Below are positions 10,834 to 20,344 of a stretch of DNA of 64,000 bases, in pieces. The notes below the pieces were generated by a model, which was given only the letters and a program-made list of their open reading frames with translations, made no database searches and had not been told where the DNA came from. How positions within the stretch are numbered: position 1 is the stretch's first letter; every line of letters starts with the position of its first letter. Made by a program: the position numbers and the translations under genes. Source of the stretch: Trissonchulus latispiculum (Eukaryota > Nematoda > Enoplea > Enoplida > Ironidae); assembly GCA_030248195.1 (NCBI GenBank), contig JASAND010026210.1, forward strand, positions 62,001 to 126,000. The letters are read 5' to 3'.

Positions 10834-11157
10834 TTGCTCGACAGGTGGAAACAGCCTCGGCAAATTGCAAGGCTATGCAGGGTGGAGTTTCCACAGTGCA
10901 ATCTGGGAGAAAACCGAGGAGTCAATCTTTTGCTAAGCCTAATACTCGGGGGGAAAGACGCAGAAAATGGAACTTCTGATGATGAAGGTTGCCGCAGATG
11001 TCCGGCTGAAAGGGCACAGTGCAATCAGTGCGGTGGTATAGGCCTAGGCCATTTTCGAAGAGTCTGCCCATCTAAAGTTTCGGTAGGAAGAGTTAACATG
11101 CTGGAGTGCAAAGAAGCCAAGAACACTTATAACACAGTAAACATGAAGACCACGTAG
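10834..11157 (+). pseudogene. Possible retroelement gag fragment with a zinc-knuckle-like motif
   Basis: A 107-codon frame contains CNQCGGIGLGHFRRVC (nt 11020-11067). This is a Cys-Cys-His-Cys cluster followed by PSK, as at the end of retrotransposon Gag proteins. The spacing is CX2CX6HX4C rather than the canonical CX2CX4HX4C, so the finger carries two extra residues. No gag core, protease or reverse transcriptase is recognisable nearby. It may be a decayed gag remnant or chance. Confidence 0.3.
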
Positions 11158-11234
11158 TTATAATTTAGAAAGGGAAATGTAGTAACTGTAGTAACTAGAT
11201 TTGATCTTGTGCTGTATTGGGTTCTAAGTAAGAA

Positions 11235-11541
11235 CAAGAGAACATAAAGAACTAAGAGTGTGACGCTAAGTTATCAAGCAAAAAATATCATCTGCACAAT
11301 AACGGCTGACCACCCCACACGGCCACACAGCTGAGTATGTTCACTTCAAAGAAATTAGCACTTTATGCCTACGTTCTAAAGCTCAAAAACACAACTAGTC
11401 AGTTGGTTCAGTGTGCGTCTGTTGCAAGCTTTAGAACGCAGGCATAGCAAACAAATTTCTTATAAGTGAACATACTCAGTTGTGGGGGTCAGCCGTTATT
11501 GTGCAGACGTTTGTCACTCTTTTAGTTATTATGTACTCTTG
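11235..11541. mobile_element. Foldback MITE of the CAAGAGTAC family
   Basis: The left end CAAGAGAACATAAAG and right end ATTATGTACTCTTG are inverted. The inner pair CAATAACGGCTGACC and GGTCAGCCGTTATTG is nearly perfect, and TTCTAAAGCTC pairs with AGCTTTAGAACG. Flanks are GTAAGAA (left) and GTTAGAA (right), six of seven matching, consistent with a slightly decayed 7-bp duplication. Confidence 0.65.
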
Positions 11542-11775
11542 GTTAGAACGAGTATGTGTTATATTTAAATATATGGTTACATGGCATTATGGTCATTCAT
11601 TGTGGTTACGAGTAAAGAGTTGGTAGGATACAATAGATCCGAAGCCGGAAGTCAAAGAAATTGAAATTTGTGACCTACTCTCACCATTACCCCGATGAAT
11701 TAGTAGTCCAGATATGGCTTATTGTCCTCTACTTCTGTCGTGACACCATTTCCAATTTAAGGTGGGTATTGGCTA

Positions 11776-12057
11776 ATTAATTTTTGGCTTTGGCCAAGTC
11801 CCAGCTTTTGGCTCTTTTGACCAGAGAGTTATCGAGACTGTTTTTGGCGAAGTTCAACTTGATTGTGGCATCAACCACTGTTTCCCTGCTGAAAAAACTG
11901 AAACAGTCAAATTTGACCCACTGCCAGCTCATGAACATTCTGCCCTTTTCAACTTTATGGGTTATCAGACTCTAGCATTCAAAATGCACAAGATCAACTC
12001 CAGACGTATTTCCCAAGCATTTAGAACAACATTTGCCAACGCAACACCCCAAAGGTA
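11776..12057 (+). other. Unrecognised open frame without a clear start
   Basis: One frame stays open for about 90 codons from just after a TAA, with protein-like composition (for example TVFGEVQLDCGINHCFPAEK and FMGYQTLAFKMHKINSRR). It meets TAG at about 12055 and then reads on for about another 40 codons. It could be an exon or a broken gene fragment. I do not recognise the family. A weaker frame (MALAKSQ) overlaps it. Confidence 0.25.
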
Positions 12058-12231
12058 GATTGATGTCAATGGAATTGAACTCCAGGACAGGGATTTTGGT
12101 AGCTTTGGCGCCAAAGTAAATTCAGACAAAAGCGGTTCTGAGCAAGCTTCACTTGGAATAGAAGTGTGCAAGTACGTTGTATATACTTGTGACGTACATA
12201 TTTCTAGATCTTGTATTTTGATGTGAAGAAA

Positions 12232-12335
12232 GACATCTTTAAATTAAAATTAACGTTAAAACGTTAACGTTAAATTTAAATCACCCATTAAGTTTGCTAG
12301 TGGTGCTAGTGCTAGTGCTAGTGGTGCTAGTCTAA
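12232..12335. repeat. AT palindrome and GCTAGTG minisatellite
   Basis: AACGTTAAAACGTTAACGTT forms a near-palindrome at about 12252-12272. It is followed by repeats of GCTAGTG/GCTAGTGGT at about 12295-12331. Confidence 0.6.
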
Positions 12336-12429
12336 AGACCCCACCAACACATGTGAAATAATTAGTTGTGTGTCTAACGTACCATCAGTTTTACATTTAT
12401 ACTATTATCGCGTGGCTTCTCCATAATAG

Positions 12430-12799
12430 CAAGAGTACATATATAAGAGTGCGCCATTAGGCACACTCTCTGTTATCAGAGTAAAAACTATGCTCTGCTC
12501 GCTAATAGCCCACCCTCCCCCCCCCCCGCAAATTAGACCCTTCACTTCAAAGAATTTTGAGCGCTATGTGTTTATGTTCAAAATCTAGAAGCAGGCACAA
12601 AATTCGCGCACGCACTGCTTCTGTTGTCGAGCTTAAGCACATAAACATAGAGCGAATGACGCCGTTTCGAATAGGTACTGATTTGCGGGGGGGTCACTAG
12701 GGTCTGATTTGCGGAGGGGCCCGTTAGCGTGCAGAGCATAGTATTTGCTCTGATAACATGAGTGTGCATAGTGGTACACTCTTATATTATGTACTCTTG
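12430..12799. mobile_element. Foldback MITE, first of a second doublet (7-bp duplication ATAATAG)
   Basis: It begins CAAGAGTACATATATAAGAG and ends TATATTATGTACTCTTG. The CCCCCCCCC tract near 12520 pairs with GGGGGGG near 12686, and GCACACTCT near the left end matches inverted AGTGTGC near the right. It is flanked by ATAATAG at 12423-12429 and 12800-12806. No gene is present. Confidence 0.75.
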
Positions 12800-12806
12800 A
12801 TAATAG

Positions 12807-13159
12807 CAAGAGTACATAATAGATAAGAGTATGACAGCTGGCAGCTTCTTTGTTATCAGCTGCAGGTACATGCTCTGCACGCTAACGGCTGACCCCATAC
12901 ACAAACGTGTACCTAGTGACCCCCCCCACCGTTCACTCGCCGTATCTTTACGTGTTAAAGCTCGAAAACACAACGCCTGCGAGCGTCTAATTTGTGTCTG
13001 CTTCGAGCTTTAGAACGCTAAGACAGCGACCAAATTCGTTTGAAGAGAGCATACACGTTTGTGGGGGGGGGGGTCAGCCGTTAGCGTGCAGAGCATGTAC
13101 CTGAAGCTGATAACAGAGAGCTTGCGAGCTGTCACACTCTTATCTATTATGTACACTTG
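12807..13159. mobile_element. Foldback MITE, second of the second doublet (7-bp duplication ATAATAG)
   Basis: It begins CAAGAGTACATAATAGATAA and ends ATCTATTATGTACACTTG. GTACATGCTCTGCACGCTAA on the left returns inverted as TTAGCGTGCAGAGCATGTAC on the right. It is flanked by ATAATAG at 12800-12806 and 13160-13166, sharing the middle copy with its neighbour. Confidence 0.75.
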
Positions 13160-13507
13160 ATAATAGTAAGAGACTGCCAGAGCAATACAGTGCAGCAATA
13201 CAACAATACGCTGTCAAAGCAATTTAATGTACGTGGTAAATTATAGAAGCGTATGCAGATACACATATATAAACAGAAAACGTACATACAATCTATATAA
13301 GTAGTGCATGCTACCGTAACCAGACCGTGTCCACACACTGTTCAGCTCGTCAGTGGTTCAGTGTGGAACACAGTTTTTTACAAATGTTTTTAGCAAAAAA
13401 ACCATAAAAATAAATGAAAAGGGTTTCACCGCTGGTCGCCTCAAGAGGTGAAGTTAAACAAGATAGTGCTGAACGTATATTTCTATTCTATCCAATTTGA
13501 CCTGTAA

Positions 13508-13890
13508 GGAACTTTGTCAAAAATAAATCGCAATTTTAAACGTAACTACGATTTTCAACTGCGTTCTTAAAACATAGATCTTACTTTCTTTAATCGTAGT
13601 AACTTTTTAAGCTACTACGATTTAATCGTAACTACGTTTCATAAAAGGCCGGCTGGGGCTATAAAAACTGGCACAAAACTAAGAGTTAACACTTGTCTGC
13701 GCTTATGTACAGAAAGTTAACGCAGGCACTATTTCAGCTGTAAGTTTTTATCACAGCACAAGGAGTCCAGTGGTCTGCTACGATTTTTTATGGAAAAACG
13801 TAGTTCCAAGTGAATGAAATCGTAACAGACACTGAAATGGAAACGTAACTACTAAAACGTAGAGTACGTTATAAATTTTGACAAAGTTCC
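13508..13890. mobile_element. Small PIF/Harbinger-like MITE with TAA duplication
   Basis: The ends are GGAACTTTGTCAAAAATAAA and the inverted form TTTTGACAAAGTTCC, flanked by TAA at 13505-13507 and 13891-13893. A 3-bp TAA/TTA duplication is characteristic of PIF/Harbinger elements. The interior carries many copies of a CGTAACTACGAT/ATCGTAGTTACG motif in both orientations. The length is 383 bp and there is no coding frame. Confidence 0.6.
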
Positions 13891-13893
13891 TAA

Positions 13894-14827
13894 GCTGTAA
13901 CCATCCGTCTAAAGGGGTGAAACTGAACTGTCTTGTTTTGGAAATTTTTCTACTGTTTTTAGGAAAAAGTATCTTAGTTTTCGGTTAATATATTGTTTAC
14001 TCCTAAGTTTTTTTACCAATTTTGCGCTTTGTACAATGAAGACAGTTTCATAATAGCTCATCTTAGAAATTCTACTTATTTCGATGGCATATACCCTATA
14101 GCACGTAAGTTGTGAGAAATCAAATAGTCTTTTATTATAAATTCTATGAGTATCATTAAATAATTTAATTGTTAAATCTAACATTTCCACTACATATGGG
14201 CATACATTCACTAAATTCAATTCTAATCCTGGAGGATATATATTTTTATGTTCTGTCTAAATATATTTTGTAAAAGTTTTAATTTTTCTGTATCCATTTT
14301 TTGGGTACGTGTTTTGATATACTTAAACTCATACCAAAACAAAACTAAGTGCCCATAGGTATACCAATTTTTTGTCTAAAAACTTTATTTCCCAGTTTGA
14401 AAAACGTATTAGAAAGTAACCATTTGACCAACTTGCAAAAGTTTTCGCAGTACTACGAGGCGGAGGCAAGCCGCTTTTTGGAAGGATAAGTTTAAGTTTT
14501 TGTGATTTAAAATTTGAATTTTTGGTAAAAGTGTAAGGCTTAGGTGTAGGATTTTGAGTTTTAGCTGTCAGACAAAATTTGAACAGGGTAACAAATGATT
14601 TGGAGATTTGGTCACTGTCTACTATTATTAAAATTTTTATATGGCTAGCCTATACAATAGCTTTAGCGTCTGTCAATTTCTTCAATCTAAGCCTAGACCT
14701 GTTTTGACCTATACTTTGTTTGGATTTCTAAGAGTATGCCACTGCCACGTTGTCCCATGCGTTGTTAAATTAAGTGTGTAGAATTTGTTTGGTTATAGTA
14801 AGCTCATATTCCGCGAAACTTGGAGCC
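13894..14827. other. Intergenic stretch, no gene recognised
   Basis: AT-rich. A 103-codon minus-strand frame at 13909-14220 has no recognisable domain. Nothing else was identified. Confidence 0.4.
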
Positions 14828-14835
14828 GTTTATGA

Positions 14836-15962
14836 CAGAGATGAAACCGGGTCACTATTTGCTGACCCGGTGACCCGGTGACCCGGTCGACCCCTGACCC
14901 GGTGACCCGGTGACCCGGTGACCCGGTATTTTTGAAAAGTCAGGTTTAAGCTTGGAAAAATTAAAAATACTTATATTGGGGTGCGGTGCGTGTTTTTTTA
15001 CCTTTTTTGACATTTTTTGCGTCTAAAATAAGAAGTCTGGCAAAATTTTTAGTTTCCTTAAAGTATAGTAAAATTGGAAAGTAAATATTGTAAGTAAGCC
15101 GGAAAAATCAAAACTGATTTGCACGATTTCGCACTCAATGTGATGTGAAGCAAACTACATAGCTTTTTGAATCAAACAAATTCGAGCAAAATACATATAT
15201 ACTTCAGCAGTCTTTACTTCATCTAATTCTAATCATGAGCTTAACGCTAGCACTTTTGTGTTTTATCATTATTTTAGCAAAATATTTTTTAGTTGTATGG
15301 TTAATGGTTTCACTCAGCAGAACAGTCTTTGGAAATATTTTTGCTAATGGCTAGGATTCAGACAATATATTCTATAAACAAAAACAATCACAACTCCATT
15401 AGTTCCTAAAGGTAGTAAGCCAGAACAATTAGAAAAATGCAAAGCAAAACTCAGAATCTGTAAACCTTGTTTTGCCGAAATTTTCCTTCTTACTGACATA
15501 AAACATACAGTCTGACCCCCTCCTTCCAAAAATGATAGCAGCGGCCAAAAATCACTTACAGTAGATGGAGCATGGGGAATTTTATATTTTAAAATAAAAA
15601 TTTCAGACTCCCATGTAATAATTTTCATTTTCTAGTTAAGATTCAACGCAATCATTGTAGTTTCAAGCCTAGATCTAAGCTCGATAAGTCAGTACAAATA
15701 TTATGAGGACACTACAGTGCCAAGCATTTAAAGAAACTGCACGATTAATTTAACAATATTTCTATTGCTAGTTTTTGAGTACTTATTGAAGTTTTCAGTT
15801 GGTAAAAACTGGTAAAAACTCTGAAAAATAAGCTATAACAGTAAAAAATTCCCCCAATCAAAAATACCGGGTCAAGACCGGGTCAGAGCTCGTGACCCGG
15901 TGACCCGGTGACCCGGTCCATATAGTGAACCGAACTGACCCGGTGACCCGGTTTCATCTCTG
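14836..15962. mobile_element. hAT-type non-autonomous element with ACCCGGTG arrays, copy 1
   Basis: The terminal inverted repeats are CAGAGATGAAACCGGGTCA and TGACCCGGTTTCATCTCTG. They are flanked by an exact 8-bp duplication GTTTATGA at 14828-14835 and 15963-15970. Eight-bp duplications and CAGRG-TG ends are hallmarks of hAT transposons. Just inside each end lie arrays of GACCCGGT/ACCCGGTG units. The 1127-bp element has no intact transposase. A 94-codon minus-strand frame (15628-15344) is the longest. Confidence 0.85.
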
Positions 15963-15970
15963 GTTTATGA

Positions 15971-17636
15971 TACCAGTATAGCCGGACAGAATGGCGAAAT
16001 AACACTGGTCCCTGCTCATCCGAACCTACGTCTTATTCAACAACCAGGATTATGCCGAGTTTATAATATTTGTTTGCAAATTTTCTTACAAGTTCAGTTA
16101 TTCCAATGTGTACAATAGGAGCTTTTATGGCCACATGAGCAGGAACCTCGAGTTACCACCACACCACCTAGTAGTAGATTACTTGCAGTCGTTTTCACAA
16201 AAGTCAGTATCTTTATCTTTAAATATAAGTTATGATTGTTACCGAACAACTGACATCTGGTGTGAAACTAGTTAACACTTAGTGCATCTACAATTACAAA
16301 GCAAAGCGTATTCCAGGTTTAAAATTTCTTGGTAATGAAGCTGGATTGGGAGTACAATGTCATGTGGGGTGAAAAAGGTCCCCATGTGTCTATTGCAGTT
16401 ACTCAATCCAGCGAAGTGTTTGCAATAAGAAAAACAATGGCAGATTTTCCCAGCTGTCCTATTTGAGTGCTCGGCCACCCCTCCCCCTCTCTTTCTCACT
16501 TCTTCTTCTGCATTTTCCTGTCTCCCCATTTTTAGTCCTTCACCCTCCTAGCGGGAGTATAGGCTTCCGCCATCCTAGTCACCATTGATATGCGGGGGGC
16601 AATCGTTATCGGGATCTAAGATCTCGGTTGCCCTGTGTGTGACTGCGGTCGCCTTAGCGTAGAGCTAAGGGGCCAATAACCGCACGTCAGATCTGCTTGG
16701 GGATAATGTTTTCTGCCCGTGACCTTCGTCTCTCCGCCCCTTGTCTGCCATTCGGCGGACCGCGGGGAGCAGCACAGAATATGTCTCTTTGAGTACCTAA
16801 ATAGTGCTGGGCACCACGACAAAAAAGCTTTCGCAATATAGCGCAAATTTAGAATTAGTGTATTTACAAAATGGGCTGACTTTTCCAACATAATAACCCT
16901 GCGATTAGAAGATCCAAATGCCAACTTAGCTGCACCTTCCACTGCTTCCATGATATAAGTGTGTCTTTATGTTTGTATATAACTGTGTGAAATCGTAGGT
17001 ATAGACGTTTCTAGCCGCGTTCTTATCTGATATTTGTTTTAACCTATTTTTTATGGGTTGGTTATTATCTATTGTCCAATAAGGAGAACATCCACCGTTA
17101 AACTAAGCTATGATTTCACTGTATTTTTGAGTCTTTTAAGTATAACCTTGGAAACTTGGCCTAACCTAATAGACACTTGATTTGTAACTACCGTAGTACT
17201 AGATATAATAGATCTAAATTTGACTAGCTTTTGTGAAATGTGAAGCAATAAGTTGTATATAGGGTAAATTAAGATCGTTATTATCTACTGGAAAACCAAA
17301 TTGTAGTGACTGTTGTTTTAAGTTATCCATTATTTTGTGCATGGGTATATCACTGAGTTCAATATGTATCTGAAGTGTTGTTTTGTCCTAGACCAACTTC
17401 GTTTATAAGATTGCAGATAAAATTTTTTACAAATAAATGCGTAGTTTTGAAATGCTTTGTCTACCCTGGTTATAATATATTTGCGTTGTAATTCTAGTAA
17501 TTGTTGTTCAGAAACTGTATAATTTCATGATTGTCCGGAACGTATGACTTTTATTTTTCTATAGCTATATCTAATTGCTATTTTGCTTATCCGTAAATTA
17601 AATTCATCAATGGTATCTTTGTATTTAGAACTAATG
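15971..17636. other. Intergenic stretch, no gene recognised
   Basis: A 111-codon minus-strand frame (16951-16616) and an 85-codon one (16529-16272) have no recognisable domain. The GC-richer patch 16540-16780 may be an old repeat. Nothing else was identified. Confidence 0.4.
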
Positions 17637-17688
<52 letters not shown>

Positions 17689-17695
17689 TAAATAA

Positions 17696-17740
<45 letters not shown>
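17637..17740. repeat. Compound (TA)n-(AAAT)n-(TA)n microsatellite at the LINE 3' end
   Basis: (TA)n at 17637-17678 is followed by (AAAT)n to 17700 and (TA)n again to about 17739. It directly abuts two copies of ATTCACCTGT at 17739-17758, which on the minus strand form the tail of the LINE. Confidence 0.9.
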
Positions 17741-17742
<2 letters not shown>

Positions 17743-17749
17743 CCTGTAT

Positions 17750-18733
17750 TCACCTGTCCCCGCGGATGCGGGGTGCCCTTGCTACGGTGACTTTACTTCG
17801 CCAGAGATTTCTATCTTCCGCGTGGGTCAGCATTTCGAACAAGGGGTTTGCTTTCCAGCGTTTCCAAGGGATTTCTCTGAAGGCTGGCTCCATCTCTTTA
17901 ACAACAGTACGGGACCAAGTTTCGAATGCCCTTCCTCTGGGTCGTTTCCAGTTCGCAGGAATCGAGGACATTAGGGACACATTTGCAAGGCGAACCGGTG
18001 CCATTCGCAGCACATGGCCCAGCCAGTGCAGCCGTCTTCCTTGTACCTTCCCAACGACGTCCTCATTGCGATGACAGGCGAGGTGAATGGTAGTGGTTCG
18101 GACGCGATTGCGCTTACTGATGCCCATTAAGCGGCGCAGACACATATTCTCGAAAGTCCTTAATGCAGCAGCATTCGTGTGTCTTGTAATCCAAGCCTCG
18201 CAGCCGTAAAGTAAGGTAGGCATAATCGCTGCATCAAATACAGCAAGCTTAGTCTCCAAACTAACGGATGGTTTTGCCCAAAGACATTTGTTGAATGACG
18301 CAAAAGCACGCGACGCCTTCGACATTCTATTCTCGATTTCAGAACCTATGTCCCCGGAAGCAGTGACAATAGATCCGAGATAAGAGAATTCATTAACCAC
18401 TTCCAGGGCTGAACCATAAAGAGATATAACAGGCGGGTTCAAGCAGCAACAAGACTTTACCTTCGTTTTCGTGGTATTAATGACCAGACCAACCTTTGCA
18501 GAAACAGATGCGATTCGCGAAATGATGTCCTGCATATGCCGGGCTGACCCTGCGAATACAACAATGTCGTCGGCGTAGTCAAGGTCAGCGATCCGGGAGT
18601 GTTCCGCAGTCTCCACTCCGTCTGTTGGTAATAGAGCGGACGACATAACCCAATCTACCATGTAATTAAAAAGTGATGGCGACAATACAGAGCCTTGGCG
18701 CACCCCAGTTTTGACATATATGTTTGTTGACAT
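17750..18733 (-). CDS. 5'-truncated non-LTR retrotransposon reverse transcriptase (RTE/CR1-like LINE)
   Basis: A 327-codon minus-strand frame keeps the C-terminal half of a LINE reverse transcriptase. It has GVRQGSVLSPSLFNYMVDWV (the pre-catalytic motif), DYADDIVVFAG (the catalytic YADD), FSYLGSIVTASGDIGSEI and TLLYGCEAW, then the basic thumb and tail region ending GRRLHWLGHVLRM. The apurinic endonuclease and the N-terminal palm are missing, as expected after incomplete reverse transcription. The remaining frame has no stops, so the insertion is fairly young. It is boxed by AT microsatellites on both sides. The exact clade cannot be set by eye. Confidence 0.85.
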   Translation of the reverse strand: MSTNIYVKTGVRQGSVLSPSLFNYMVDWVMSSALLPTDGVETAEHSRIADLDYADDIVVFAGSARHMQDIISRIASVSAKVGLVINTTKTKVKSCCCLNPPVISLYGSALEVVNEFSYLGSIVTASGDIGSEIENRMSKASRAFASFNKCLWAKPSVSLETKLAVFDAAIMPTLLYGCEAWITRHTNAAALRTFENMCLRRLMGISKRNRVRTTTIHLACHRNEDVVGKVQGRRLHWLGHVLRMAPVRLANVSLMSSIPANWKRPRGRAFETWSRTVVKEMEPAFREIPWKRWKANPLFEMLTHAEDRNLWRSKVTVARAPRIRGDR

Positions 18734-18750
18734 ATATATTTGACGTTTTG

Positions 18751-18751
<1 letters not shown>

Positions 18752-18841
<90 letters not shown>
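18752..18841. repeat. (TA)n microsatellite
   Basis: About 45 uninterrupted TA dinucleotides flank the truncated 5' end of the LINE. Open frames of alternating Ile-Tyr here are artefacts. Confidence 0.95.
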
Positions 18842-18842
<1 letters not shown>

Positions 18843-19262
18843 TAAAAGTTTTATTTATTTCCTCCCAATTAATAGGTTTAGGAGGCTGGTATTTAGTACC
18901 TTTCTCAAACAGACAGCTCAAATTTTTGTCCCTAATTATATCCAGACCACCTGTTAATAACATGTAAGTGGTTTTCATCTTTAAAAGGGGATGTATGGCA
19001 GTCACATTCTCTGTTGTCATTTATATTTAATTTATTTAGGAATTGCTTGTAGTTAAAAACGTTCATAGACAAAGGCAATATTATCATTGGATTTTTATCC
19101 AACGGTTTTGCAATGGGCCAAGCTTTAGAAACGTCGACGTGGCTAAATATACTATTAAGGTTCAAGTAATTAATACCTGGATTTTACATAAATTTTTGAA
19201 CTAATGGGTTTATTTGGTGGTTTTGCCTTATGACTACATGTTTTAAGCTGGCTTGCACCAGT

Positions 19263-19736
19263 TGTGAAATATTCGTTAGAAACGATGTTAATTTTGTAAA
19301 TTAGTTCATGAATGATAAAGCTATTCTTGAAATTTAGCTACTTTGATAGCTTATAAAGATGGAGATTATTATTCAAAAAGTTGTGGTGAGCAGTCTTGGT
19401 TAGATACTATCGATAAGTTGGTTGGGTGTGGGCCCTATATCATTGTGTTGGCAGCTGAGACATTAGTTTCATTTTGGGTACAGTTTTGCTGGTTGTGTTG
19501 AATATTTGTTCAAGTGTCTTCGTATCATTTGGTCAAAAATGTTGTTTGTTAATTACGTGTAAATTTTGAGATTAAAGTATCGTGTGAATTTCTGCTAATT
19601 TTAATTAGGTTTTTATCAGCTAGGCACGAGGAGGAGCGGTAGGCATACACTACCGATTGTGAACCTGCAGCTAATTAGTCAAGTCTCGTTTATTGGTCAT
19701 GAAGCATAGGCACAGACAGTAACTTCCTTTTTTACA
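19263..19736 (+). repeat. 5' long terminal repeat
   Basis: 474 bp, beginning TGTGAAATATTCG and ending TTTTTTACA (TG...CA). The same sequence recurs at 25360-25832 with one visible difference, a one-base length change in CTTCCTTTTTT versus CTTCTTTTTT. CAGT at 19259-19262 matches CAGT after the 3' copy. A primer-binding-site-like stretch, TTGGCGACCGTGAGATG, follows within a few bases. Confidence 0.93.
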
Positions 19737-19762
19737 AAATTGGCGACCGTGAGATGCGGTAA

Positions 19763-20344
19763 ATGCCTATTTTTTCGCCTCCTCATACTCGTGCCAGATC
19801 AAAATTATTAGCAGATAATGTTTCTCTTTTTAATAATTTGCCTGCTTTTCAGGCACCTGAAGTTGACGATAATTTCATTATGTCTCAGTCTGCCGCTGTC
19901 CCCAGCGGTTTGGGGGTTGGGGGGAATCTCCCCCAACCAACTACGAGTTTGGGGGGTGGGGGGACACCGCGTCCAACGTTATCTGGGTTGGGTCGGGGCT
20001 TGCCTCGTCCCTCCCCAGTGGCCCCAACACCCAGTGCCGCTGTTGTAACTGTACAAAATTCATATAGTTCGGGGGTGGGCCGGGGGAAGTCTCCCGGTTC
20101 CCACTACTCGGCCCAGTTGGGTCAGCCCTCACCAGGGGTGGCTCCAAATTCAAATATTCAGTCTGTAGGTGCGGGGGGTTATGCCGCTATGTTGCATCAA
20201 ACTTTTGGGGGGCCTATGGTTGCAGTCACAGAGCAGTCACCCATGCCGGCTGGGGGGGTCGCTCCCCCCACAAGTATGGTCCCTCCCCCCCCAAATTTCA
20301 GAAGACCTCGCAGCGGAGGTTCAGGCTCAGTGGGCAGGTGTTGA
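19763..20344 (+). CDS. gag N-terminal part (Gly/Pro-rich), before a frame change
   Basis: The frame starts at ATG 19763, 27 bases after the LTR. It encodes a low-complexity Gly/Pro/Ser-rich segment such as GLGVGGNLPQPTTSLGG. It ends 18 codons after a run of eight C at 20285-20292. The +1 frame that overlaps it carries the rest of gag. The natural-looking sequence switches frame at the C run, so this is most likely a one-base length change in a homopolymer rather than a true gene end. Confidence 0.6.
   Translation: MPIFSPPHTRARSKLLADNVSLFNNLPAFQAPEVDDNFIMSQSAAVPSGLGVGGNLPQPTTSLGGGGTPRPTLSGLGRGLPRPSPVAPTPSAAVVTVQNSYSSGVGRGKSPGSHYSAQLGQPSPGVAPNSNIQSVGAGGYAAMLHQTFGGPMVAVTEQSPMPAGGVAPPTSMVPPPPNFRRPRSGGSGSVGRC

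Noticed and set aside
9728..13159. Direct repeats considered as a CRISPR-like array
   Set aside because: The repeats are terminal inverted repeats of separate MITEs with 7-bp duplications in a eukaryotic genome. There are no regular spacers.
18724..19020. Tyr-Ile repeat proteins on both strands
   Set aside because: They are translations of a (TA)n microsatellite.
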